A stretch of DNA of 34,362 nt from Deltaproteobacteria bacterium ADurb.Bin207 (GTDB lineage: Bacteria > Myxococcota_A > Polyangia > Polyangiales > Polyangiaceae), in NCBI GenBank assembly GCA_002070115.1, contig MWCO01000067.1:1-34362 (forward strand), in the 5' to 3' direction. The position numbers and the translations under genes were made by a program. Numbering within the stretch: the first letter of the stretch is position 1; every line of letters starts with the position of its first letter. The notes under the pieces are model-generated. The model worked only from the letters and a program-made list of their open reading frames with translations. It was not told where the DNA came from and ran no database searches. Shown here piece after piece: positions 9,605 to 16,733 of the stretch.

Positions 9605-11197
9605 ATGGTCACCATCGTATTCCGATTTCCTGGGGGTCGGTACCATGCCACGCCCACAGGTCATCACGTGAATGAAGGATGGATTGAATGGCCGCCGTCG
9701 CCATGGCGCGTGCTTCGGGCCCTCATCGCTACAGGGTTTACCAAGCTTCATTGGGTCACCATCCCTGACCCTGCGCGCAGCCTCATCGAAATGCTGGCAG
9801 ACACGCTTCCAGAGTACGTCCTTCCCCGCGCCGGCACGGGTCATACCCGCCATTATATGCCACTCGCCTCTATCGACAAAGGACGAGAGAAAACCACTCT
9901 CGTCTTTGATAGCTGGGCTGATGTAGGGAAAGGACAGCTCGCAATCCGCTGGAACGTGATTCTTCCCGAAGAACAAACCCAGCTTCTACGGAACCTTGTG
10001 GAATCCATGAGCTATCTCGGACGAGCGGAGAGCTGGGTGGCGGGATCTCTTGCCGACGATTCCTGGAGCCCCCCTCCCGATTCGCTACGAGCTTATCCCT
10101 GTGAGGGTTCGAATCGCCCCGGTGCTGGATGGGAACAAGTAGCATTGCTCGCTCCGGAGCCCGCGAACGAATACAGCCGCTGGCGGGAATCGCAGATGGC
10201 TTGTATGCCGCAAGTCACTGAAAAGCCTAAGAAAAAAGGCAAAAAGAAGAGTACGAAACACGAATCGGACATCCCGGAAGACCTGATAGCCTGCCTGCTG
10301 GTCGACACCACATGGTTGGAAGCATCCGGCTGGAATCAGGCTCCCGGATCCAGAAAAGCGCTGTACTGGCGTCCTTTTCGAGCCCTCGAACCCGGGGCTC
10401 CCTTGCGTCGAAGAGCGATGCACAATGCTCCCCCCGTCGAAGCGATGCTCCTCGCTCTATCCACGCCTTCGGGAAACATGCATGCGTTGCCCCCAATCAC
10501 ACGTGTCCTTCCGCAAGCCGAACTCCTGCATCGTTCCCTCGTCAGTCATATCGCTCGCCTGTCTCCTTCCCATCACGGAACCCTCACAGGAAAGTCGGAA
10601 AACGGCTCTCCGCGCCGAGGCCACAGCCATGTGCATCTTCTTGCCCTGGACCTGGATAGCGACGGCCACCTGGACCATTTTTTGTTGTGGGCTCCGGCTG
10701 GACTCGACGCGGCCTGCCAGGAAGCGGTACGAGCTACCCGAAAAACCTATATGAAGGGAGGAGTGGGGGAATTGCAACTGGCTATCAGCGGGGCAGGCTC
10801 CCTTGGAGATCTACGCACGGCTCCCGGGCCGGAAGGCAAAAACTTACTCCAATCCATTGGAGTGTCTCCCGTTTGGACTTCTGCCACGCCTTTGGTTCTA
10901 CCACGACACCTCAAATCCAAAGGGCGCCATACGCTGGAAGGCCAGATTCAAGAGGAGCTTGCGTCCCGAGGGCTGCCCCCCGCTACAAGCATCGAAATTC
11001 TATCGCAACAACAAGATTTCCTGCGCCGTTTTCCTCACTTCGTCCGCGTTCGGCGTTCCGGTCCCCCTCCCCCCGCCGACCAGGGTTATGCGTTAAGCCT
11101 GAGTTTCGACCAACCCATCGCTGGTCCCCTATGCCTCGGCTATGGAAGTCATTTCGGTCTCGGCCGGTTCGTAACCTCCTCCCCTCCCCCGTCATAG
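9605..11197 (+). CDS. csb2: Csb2 (Cas5-Cas6 fusion, type I-G)
   Basis: This 530-residue protein is of the GSU0054/Csb2 family, which combines Cas5 (crRNA 5'-handle cap) with Cas6 (pre-crRNA processing). The N-terminal EWPPSPWRVLRAL (residues about 28-40) is typical. Histidines in RGHSHVH (His340, 342, 344) are candidates for the processing site. The C-terminal glycine-rich loop GPLCLGYGSHFGLG is Cas6/RAMP-like. A Lys-rich patch at about residues 203-220 (KPKKKGKKK) is an insertion that may contact RNA. The ATG at 9605 has a GAGGA site at good spacing. A TTG at 9599 overlapping the csb1 stop is an alternative. This is the last gene of the interference operon. Confidence 0.93.
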   Translation: MVTIVFRFPGGRYHATPTGHHVNEGWIEWPPSPWRVLRALIATGFTKLHWVTIPDPARSLIEMLADTLPEYVLPRAGTGHTRHYMPLASIDKGREKTTLVFDSWADVGKGQLAIRWNVILPEEQTQLLRNLVESMSYLGRAESWVAGSLADDSWSPPPDSLRAYPCEGSNRPGAGWEQVALLAPEPANEYSRWRESQMACMPQVTEKPKKKGKKKSTKHESDIPEDLIACLLVDTTWLEASGWNQAPGSRKALYWRPFRALEPGAPLRRRAMHNAPPVEAMLLALSTPSGNMHALPPITRVLPQAELLHRSLVSHIARLSPSHHGTLTGKSENGSPRRGHSHVHLLALDLDSDGHLDHFLLWAPAGLDAACQEAVRATRKTYMKGGVGELQLAISGAGSLGDLRTAPGPEGKNLLQSIGVSPVWTSATPLVLPRHLKSKGRHTLEGQIQEELASRGLPPATSIEILSQQQDFLRRFPHFVRVRRSGPPPPADQGYALSLSFDQPIAGPLCLGYGSHFGLGRFVTSSPPPS

Positions 11198-11323
11198 GCG
11201 CTTCAAGAAGAGAGAGCGGATACTTGGACGGCGTGGTGCCACGTCGGCCCATATGCTCAACCGCACAAGGGGTGTTGGGTCGCGACAAGCCGGCTTCGTT
11301 CAAGGCAACATCCGGTACCACAC

Positions 11324-11344
11324 GGGCGGGTTTGAAACCCGCCC
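11324..11344. repeat. GC-rich palindrome, REP-like, between convergent genes
   Basis: A near-perfect palindrome with 10-bp arms, GGGCGGGTTT and AAACCCGCCC, around a single G is followed by CCTACA. Similar GGGCGGGTTT...AAACCCGCCCCTAC units are a dispersed repeat type I recall from several bacterial genomes. Only one copy is visible here. It lies in the 275-bp gap between convergent csb2 and the YkgJ-like gene. It has no T-run, so it is not a standard intrinsic terminator, though the hairpin could block transcription or protect mRNA ends. I see no gene in the rest of 11198-11472. Confidence 0.6.
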
Positions 11345-11472
11345 CTACATGCGAATGAATGCCGCATGGAACGCCGACGAATCCGGACAACCAATCCGCT
11401 CCCTCAGCCATCCCCTCATTTTTCCCCGCGCCTTTCCTTCACCCTGCGACAGATGGAAACAAGCACCTACCA

Positions 11473-12732
11473 TCACGAGGTTGAATTTTCACTCGCCAGC
11501 AAACGAAGATAGTTCTCTCGCGCCGCAATCAGCGTGCGACGCATATTGCGCAGGGTCGCTCCCGCTTGCCGTTGCGACGCGTGGCCTAGCAAGGCCAACT
11601 CCACGATACTGATTCCTTCATGGATATCCGCCGCCTGCACTTCCGTCCGCCCTTCCGAAGCCGCCCTGCACCGCGCATATCGGGAAATCACAATGGTCGA
11701 TAGCGCCAAATCGATGATGACCTCCATCAAAAAGCGCGGATCGCGGAAAATTTGCCTTCGCTCGAGGACCAGCCGCAGCAACCGGTTGATCGGACGCGCT
11801 TTTTCCGTCCCCAAAAACCGTTCCACCCCGTCCACGCTCCCCAGCGGCACGGGATTGCGAATATACAATACATGGACCGAGCCCCGACAGAGTATCCACT
11901 TGAGTTTCGTCCATAGCACCCGCAGCGATTGCATCGCAGACCGAGGGTCAATCCGATGATGCAACGCCACCCGCGACGGGTAGCTCAATCCCCCTAGCAC
12001 GTAGGCATGGAGCGTCCGCGCTTGAAACGGCAGACTCGTGCTGAGTTGAAAACGAAATAGCTGCGTTTCATCCGCGCGGGCCAACGCTTCCGTCACCCCC
12101 GCATCGTCGGGCTTCTCCGACGATCCCGGCAGCGCATCTTCGAACGCTTTCGTCCAATCATAGAGTTCAGACAGCAATTCAAGGGGAGGCGCCTGCCGTT
12201 CGAGCCGTTCCAACCACTTATGAACGACACGCATATATTGACTCTGGGTCAAAATACGCCCGTGTCGGGTCGCCATCGCCTTGGACATCCTCTCCGATCC
12301 CCCTTTTTGGGATAGCTTGTCACGCAAACGCTGTACCGTAACAAGGTCCCCAATTCCATCGCGAATCGAAGGGCAAAGCTGGGACATCTGAGCCACGAGC
12401 TGGTCTTTTTCGTTGCTCACGAACCCAAAGGGGAAAGACTGGCAAGTTTGCGGCAAAAAATCGTGACCCAGCTTCTTTTGCATGCTGCATAATTCGTCGT
12501 CATCGAGAAAAACACATTGCGGCATCTGGTCGACGTCACGAATGGGCACCACGCCTTTGGCAATCCACGCCATCCCAGCGTCCCCCACCCGTTCCCGAAC
12601 CCAAGGTTCCTTCGTAAAACGCTCAATCTCTTGCGTATTCAGCGGAATGGCCACGGGCAGCCTGCAACAACGAGCGTTGCAATCGCGACAATCAAATCGC
12701 TGCGTGGAATCAAATACTATCTTGGGAGCCAT
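11473..12732 (-). CDS. YkgJ-like cysteine-cluster protein
   Basis: This 419-residue protein carries an N-terminal cysteine cluster: CRDCNARCC (Cys15, 18, 22, 23), a further pair in QCVFLDDDELCSM, another in PQTCQSFPFG and one in SQLCPSIRDG. The pattern matches the YkgJ/UPF0153 family, presumed to bind zinc or an iron-sulfur cluster, whose function is poorly known. The remaining 270 residues are predicted mostly helical and I do not recognise a domain in them. The ATG at 12730-12732 lacks a strong ribosome site but matches the natural beginning of the cluster domain. It is transcribed toward csb2 and probably independently of the lipoprotein gene 66 bp upstream of it on the same strand, though an operon is possible. 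Confidence 0.75.
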   Translation of the reverse strand: MAPKIVFDSTQRFDCRDCNARCCRLPVAIPLNTQEIERFTKEPWVRERVGDAGMAWIAKGVVPIRDVDQMPQCVFLDDDELCSMQKKLGHDFLPQTCQSFPFGFVSNEKDQLVAQMSQLCPSIRDGIGDLVTVQRLRDKLSQKGGSERMSKAMATRHGRILTQSQYMRVVHKWLERLERQAPPLELLSELYDWTKAFEDALPGSSEKPDDAGVTEALARADETQLFRFQLSTSLPFQARTLHAYVLGGLSYPSRVALHHRIDPRSAMQSLRVLWTKLKWILCRGSVHVLYIRNPVPLGSVDGVERFLGTEKARPINRLLRLVLERRQIFRDPRFLMEVIIDLALSTIVISRYARCRAASEGRTEVQAADIHEGISIVELALLGHASQRQAGATLRNMRRTLIAARENYLRLLASENSTS

Positions 12733-12798
12733 GAACTATGCCACAAATGCCATCAGTTATCGTCGACCAAGCCGCGAGCCAAACGGCCCTTGGAAACA

Positions 12799-13872
12799 TC
12801 ACGGATCGCTCGGTAACACCGTAATGACCATCGAATGGAACCAATCGCCCTGCCGCCCGGGATTCGGCCCCGCCACCACTACCGTATAGTCTTTTCCGTC
12901 CTGCAAAGACGACAAGGACAATCCACCGCGGTCGAGAGCATCGGTCAACAACGATTCGGCCACGGGCGTCATCGAGTTATCCACAAACACGCGAAGCAGG
13001 TTTTCCTGGGAACTGGTTCCCAGATTCGCCACGCTGAGTTCCTTCGATGGCGGTCTCGGCGCTATTTTTCCGGGTGAAAGGCTCGCGGCGAGCACCGTCG
13101 CCTTATAAGGAAACGCCGTAACGTGGTCGAGACCCAGTTTTTCTGTCGCCTTCGAAGCCGAAATCACCTGCACGCCCATCGCACCGGCCGGTGAAGACCG
13201 ATCCATCGAAGCCACCATCATCGTCACATTTCCTTTTTCCGATGAATAATCATCTCCGCATACGCTCTGCGTGTCCGGGTCCTCTACCTGCATCGGAGCG
13301 CAACCCGCGGCAATCATCAGCACGCTACGCCCCCGCGACAATGTTCCCGCGGGTACGACGGGCAGAATAGTCCGCGTAATTTTTTCGGGGACAGCCTCCA
13401 ATTCGTCACAACGACGGCCTTGGATGGTTTCGACGGCACCCGTATAGACGACCGGCTGGATGTCTTGCGCGGCAAGGTCTGCGCCTTCGAGGCTTTGGGC
13501 GGAAAACGCGCTACCATACAGCAAGCCAAGGGTGTCGGATGGCATGGCAAGCACGGGGAGGGGAACCATGCTCGTTGCTTTTCCAGCCAAAAAGCAAAGC
13601 CGAAGCGCCCGTGCATTCGGAATCCCATGAAAAAACGTAAAAACCGACGGCCCATCATGTACGAAACTGCTATCGGCCGGCGCGACATCGTCCATGGAAG
13701 CCTCGATTTCGCGATCGTTCATATTACCATCCGCACCTGATGCATCGTTCGAGACGCTGGCGTCCACCACGACCCCAGGCGAGGCATCGTTGGCTACGAG
13801 CGCGCTGGTATCCGGTCCACTGCATCCGCAGATCGACAGAGCAACCGTCACGATGGTTGCGACCATTCGCAT
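12799..13872 (-). CDS. Predicted lipoprotein with DUF4397-like repeats
   Basis: From the ATG at 13872 the protein is about 357 residues. It begins with a signal peptide (VATIVTVALSICGC) whose last Cys fits a type II lipobox. A low-complexity linker rich in Asp, Ala and Ser (DASPGVVVDASVSNDAS) follows, typical of myxobacterial surface lipoproteins. After it FTFFHGIPNARALRLCF resembles the opening strand of DUF4397 extracellular beta-sandwich domains, and ENLLRVFVDNSM may start a second unit. Function is unknown and the likely location is membrane-anchored in the periplasm or outer membrane. The frame remains open upstream to 13953, but those residues are not signal-like. It is divergent from the methyltransferase gene. 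Confidence 0.72.
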   Translation of the reverse strand: MRMVATIVTVALSICGCSGPDTSALVANDASPGVVVDASVSNDASGADGNMNDREIEASMDDVAPADSSFVHDGPSVFTFFHGIPNARALRLCFLAGKATSMVPLPVLAMPSDTLGLLYGSAFSAQSLEGADLAAQDIQPVVYTGAVETIQGRRCDELEAVPEKITRTILPVVPAGTLSRGRSVLMIAAGCAPMQVEDPDTQSVCGDDYSSEKGNVTMMVASMDRSSPAGAMGVQVISASKATEKLGLDHVTAFPYKATVLAASLSPGKIAPRPPSKELSVANLGTSSQENLLRVFVDNSMTPVAESLLTDALDRGGLSLSSLQDGKDYTVVVAGPNPGRQGDWFHSMVITVLPSDP

Positions 13873-13989
13873 GTTCTGTTCATAGCGCGCCCTCGGCCAC
13901 GGATCGAGAGTTGATGCATGCTCTTTGGTTTCATCCTGCTGCTTTCGAACCAAAGAGTGTGCAACGATAGGCTTTGGGGATTCCCACAG

Positions 13990-15243
13990 ATGAACGGAAA
14001 AGCATTACCTGCACCTTTGCGAATTTCGATCGACGCGCGTTCGGCCCACGTGATTCGGCGTGGGCATCCGTGGATCTGGCGAAGTGCGGTTCGGGCGACA
14101 CCTCAGAAGCTCGACACGGGTGCGTTGGTGACCGTTTTCGATACGCGGGGACAGTTCGTGGCGCACGGTCTTTGGGATTCCTCATCCCCCATTGCCGCCC
14201 GAGTATATAGCAGGATTCCGCAAGAAACGTTGGGTCTTGGCACATTGACTTCCGCCGTTCTTCGGGCGGTCGATGATCGGAATGGCTGGTTCGATCTTGC
14301 GGACACCGATGCGTTTCGGCTCTGTCATGGGGAAGGAGACCGGGTTCCGGGGGTGGTGCTCGATCGCTATGGGACGATTGTCGTGGCGCGATTCGATGGA
14401 GAAGCGATCAGCACCTGGAGCGAGATGCTGCTCGGTTCGTTATGGCCCGCTTTGAAAGCCAGGGGGTTTACGGCGCTCGCCGTGCGAGATCCCACCCGCG
14501 GCAACGCCAGCGTCCGCGTTTTCGCCGGGGAGCGGATACCCGATACCATCACGGTCCGCGAGCGCGGCATGAAAATGGTGGTGGACTTGATGAAGGGGCA
14601 GAAAACCGGTGCCTTTCTCGATCAGCGGGAGAATCGCAGGCGGATCCGCGCGCTTGCTTCGCGGGCGCGAGTCCTCAATCTTTTCAGTTATTCAGGCGGG
14701 TTTTCTTGTGCAGCGGCGCTTGGAGGGGCTGCTCATGTCACCTCCGTGGATATCGCCCACGCCGCCCATGCTATCGCTCATGAAACGTTTCGACAAAACG
14801 GCATCGATCCGAACGCTCATTCTTTCATTACGGCCGACGTTTTCCTATTTCTCGAACGAGCCATCGACTCCAAGGAGCGGTTCGATCTGGTCATCAGCGA
14901 CCCCCCATCGTTCGCGCCTAACGAAAAGTCTCTCCCCAAAGCCCTGCATGCGTATCGAAGGTTGCATGAGGCCTGCCTTCGTGTGGTAGCCAAAGGCGGG
15001 TTATTTTGCGCCGCTTCCTGCTCCAGTCACGTCACGCTCGACGCCTTTATCGGCACGTTGGATGATGAAGTCCTCGCCGGACGTCCGTTTCGCATCGTGG
15101 AAACCTTTGGGCAGCCCGCGGATCATCCTACGGTTCCCGGCTGGCCGGAAGGGCGTTACCTCAAGTTCGTGGTCATGGCGGAAGCCGCGGCGCGCCAAGC
15201 TTCACCATCACACTATCGCGATGAAAACCCCTGCGCCCAGTAA
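13990..15243 (+). CDS. rlmI: RlmI-type 23S rRNA (cytosine-C5) methyltransferase
   Basis: This 417-residue protein has an N-terminal PUA-like RNA-binding segment (residues about 10-85, with VIRRGHPWIWRSAV). The central EEHD-like region includes GEGDRVPGVVLDRYG. A C-terminal Rossmann methyltransferase holds SAM motif I NLFSYSGGFSCAAA starting at residue 230 and motif IV SDPPSF at 303-308. The lock GQKTGAFLDQREN is strongly conserved in the RlmI/YccW family, which modifies 23S rRNA (C1962 in E. coli). Which base is methylated here is inferred from family membership. The start at 13990 agrees with family length. An open frame to 13918 lacks homology. Confidence 0.88.
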   Translation: MNGKALPAPLRISIDARSAHVIRRGHPWIWRSAVRATPQKLDTGALVTVFDTRGQFVAHGLWDSSSPIAARVYSRIPQETLGLGTLTSAVLRAVDDRNGWFDLADTDAFRLCHGEGDRVPGVVLDRYGTIVVARFDGEAISTWSEMLLGSLWPALKARGFTALAVRDPTRGNASVRVFAGERIPDTITVRERGMKMVVDLMKGQKTGAFLDQRENRRRIRALASRARVLNLFSYSGGFSCAAALGGAAHVTSVDIAHAAHAIAHETFRQNGIDPNAHSFITADVFLFLERAIDSKERFDLVISDPPSFAPNEKSLPKALHAYRRLHEACLRVVAKGGLFCAASCSSHVTLDAFIGTLDDEVLAGRPFRIVETFGQPADHPTVPGWPEGRYLKFVVMAEAAARQASPSHYRDENPCAQ

Positions 15244-15411
15244 TGCTCCGATCGATATTCGACCTTGGGCTGTCATGAGCGGTTGTAATCGTTCGCGCGA
15301 CTTGTCCCCATCGACGATTTCGATGGGCTTGTGGTCGCGAACGTCCTTCGGAAATGTCAGGATGCATCCTGCTTTCTCGATCCGGAGGCAGGACCTCGAT
15401 GGAGCTGACAC
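15208..15411 (-). CDS. Possible small protein with hydrophobic C terminus
   Basis: This is a 67-codon minus-strand frame from GTG 15411 to TGA 15208. Its codon choice looks like that of the neighbours (for example GAA-ATC-GTC-GAT-GGG-GAC-AAG). The peptide is basic and polar in the middle (FPKDVRDHKPIEIVDGDKSR) and ends in a hydrophobic tail (ISIGALLGAGVFIAIV) that could span a membrane or insert as a peptide. It overlaps the end of the methyltransferase gene by 36 bp and the radical SAM start by 13 bp. No clear ribosome site precedes the GTG. It fills a gap with no other gene. I recognise no family, and it may be a non-coding frame. Confidence 0.28.
   Translation of the reverse strand: MSAPSRSCLRIEKAGCILTFPKDVRDHKPIEIVDGDKSRERLQPLMTAQGRISIGALLGAGVFIAIV
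15307..15327. promoter_or_regulatory. Hairpin between methyltransferase and radical SAM genes
   Basis: A perfect inverted repeat with 8-bp arms, CCCATCGA and TCGATGGG, separated by 5 bases. It is 64 bp past the methyltransferase stop and 72 bp before the radical SAM start. No T-run follows on either strand, so terminator activity is uncertain. It could equally be an operator or simply lie within the small minus-strand frame. Confidence 0.3.
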
Positions 15412-16556
15412 TATTTATCGATCATCAATGCAATCTTCGATGCACCTATTGCTACAATGGAGAAAAATTCACGCGCCCCATGTCCCTGCAAACCGCCAAA
15501 AAAGCGGTAGAAGTAGCGCTTTCCCTCGGTAGCACACCCTTTTTCGACGTCTCGTTTTTCGGCGGAGAACCCATGCTCCGCATGGACCTCATCCGCGATA
15601 TCGTCGAGTATTGCCACGAACGCCTGCAATCCCTTCGTCCCAAGCCGCCGTTGCGTTTCGTCATGAACACCAACGGCACCTTGCTCACGGACGATGCCAT
15701 CGACTTCATGCGATCGTGCGGCAACTTCTCGGTGTTCGTATCGCTCGACGGCGACAAGGCGGTGCATGATCGATTTCGCATCCACGCGTCGGGACAAGGA
15801 AGTTTCGATGATGTCGTCGCGGGTATTCATCGGTTGAGAAAGGCGAAAATTCGCTATCAACTGGTGGGAGTGATCACGGCGCAGACCGCCTCTTCGCTCG
15901 GACGAACGGCTCGTACGCTGATGTCGTTGGGCGGGGATAAGGCGGTACTTGCACCGAATTTTCGGGATGAGTGGACCGATGCCTCCATCGCGGCCTTGCA
16001 TCAAGGATTGTCGGATGCGGGACGAGTGTGGATGGACGTATTTCGTTCCGGAAAAAAATTTGCCCTGGAGCCATTGCATACCAAAATCCTCACCCATCTC
16101 AAAGGCGGTATCCCCTGCCCCAGTCGATGTAGAATCGCAGGTTCGGAGCTGTGCGTGAGCCCTTCGGGAAAGATTTATCCTTGCGCACAAATGGTGGGAG
16201 AAGACGATAACGACAGCTTGGTGGTTGGCCATGTCGACGAGGGCATGGACATGGATCGAGTGCTCGAATTGCAACGAAAGAAAGACCGAGTCGAAACGGT
16301 TTGTGAACCCTGCGCTTTGCGTGACCGGTGTCAAAGCCACTGCGGATGTCGACACGTGGCCCTTTCAGGCCAGCTCGGTGAAATCACGGCAGTTCTTTGC
16401 GAAATCGAAGCCGCGTTCATTCAAGCCGCGGACCGTGTCGCCGAACAGTTGTACTCCGAAAACTGTCCAGCTTTTATCGATTACTACTATAAAAAATCCT
16501 GGGCTCCCGCACAGGGCGGAGTTCTCACACAACTACGAAAATCCCGGAATCAATAA
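15399..16556 (+). CDS. Radical SAM/SPASM-domain protein, peptide-maturase-like
   Basis: This 385-residue protein has the radical SAM motif CNLRCTYCYN (Cys11, 15, 18), a GGEP motif at 55-58, and a C-terminal SPASM region. Auxiliary-cluster cysteines are at 240, 244, 252 and 262 (GKIYPCAQ) and at 302, 305, 311, 315, 317 and 334 (CEPCALRDRCQSHCGC). SPASM enzymes such as anaerobic sulfatase maturases and RiPP maturases use extra 4Fe-4S clusters to modify peptides or proteins. The substrate is not evident. Two tiny minus-strand frames flank the gene, but no classic precursor is seen. The ATG at 15399 matches the family start. A longer frame from 15354 has no homology. Confidence 0.85.
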   Translation: MELTLFIDHQCNLRCTYCYNGEKFTRPMSLQTAKKAVEVALSLGSTPFFDVSFFGGEPMLRMDLIRDIVEYCHERLQSLRPKPPLRFVMNTNGTLLTDDAIDFMRSCGNFSVFVSLDGDKAVHDRFRIHASGQGSFDDVVAGIHRLRKAKIRYQLVGVITAQTASSLGRTARTLMSLGGDKAVLAPNFRDEWTDASIAALHQGLSDAGRVWMDVFRSGKKFALEPLHTKILTHLKGGIPCPSRCRIAGSELCVSPSGKIYPCAQMVGEDDNDSLVVGHVDEGMDMDRVLELQRKKDRVETVCEPCALRDRCQSHCGCRHVALSGQLGEITAVLCEIEAAFIQAADRVAEQLYSENCPAFIDYYYKKSWAPAQGGVLTQLRKSRNQ

Positions 16557-16601
16557 CCCTCCGACAACGCCTTCCGCCGCTTTCGTCCTTCCCCGCGTTG
16601 C

Positions 16602-16712
16602 CTAGAAAACTGCGCTTCCTTCCTGCTCGATGATGGTACACTCCAGCCCATTCGTGGGCCGCAGCATCCGATATCCAACGGTGATGCCTCCCACCACACT
16701 CGTCTCAGCCAC
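16602..16712 (-). CDS. Possible 36-residue ORF
   Basis: A short minus-strand frame runs from GTG 16712 to TAG 16602 in the gap between the radical SAM gene and the histidine kinase. The peptide (from VVGGITVGYRMLRPTNGLEC to EGSAVF) has protein-like composition and codon use, but no family is recognised and there is no obvious ribosome site. It is too short to separate from chance without comparative data. Confidence 0.2.
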   Translation of the reverse strand: MAETSVVGGITVGYRMLRPTNGLECTIIEQEGSAVF

Positions 16713-16733
16713 GATTCGGAAGGGGGATTTTTG

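Noticed and set aside
10100..10130. tRNA T-arm-like GGGTTCGAATCGCC
   Set aside because: It lies inside the csb2 reading frame, the putative stem does not pair fully, and no anticodon or acceptor stem can be built around it.
11198..11225. GCGCTTCAA after csb2 resembling the start of a CRISPR repeat
   Set aside because: Only about 9 bases match, and the rest (GAAGAGAGAGCGG) does not align to the 36-bp repeat at the right spacing, so it is probably chance.
15411..16355. 314-residue minus-strand frame opposite the radical SAM gene
   Set aside because: The sense frame has all catalytic motifs; this one has no recognisable domain and biased composition.
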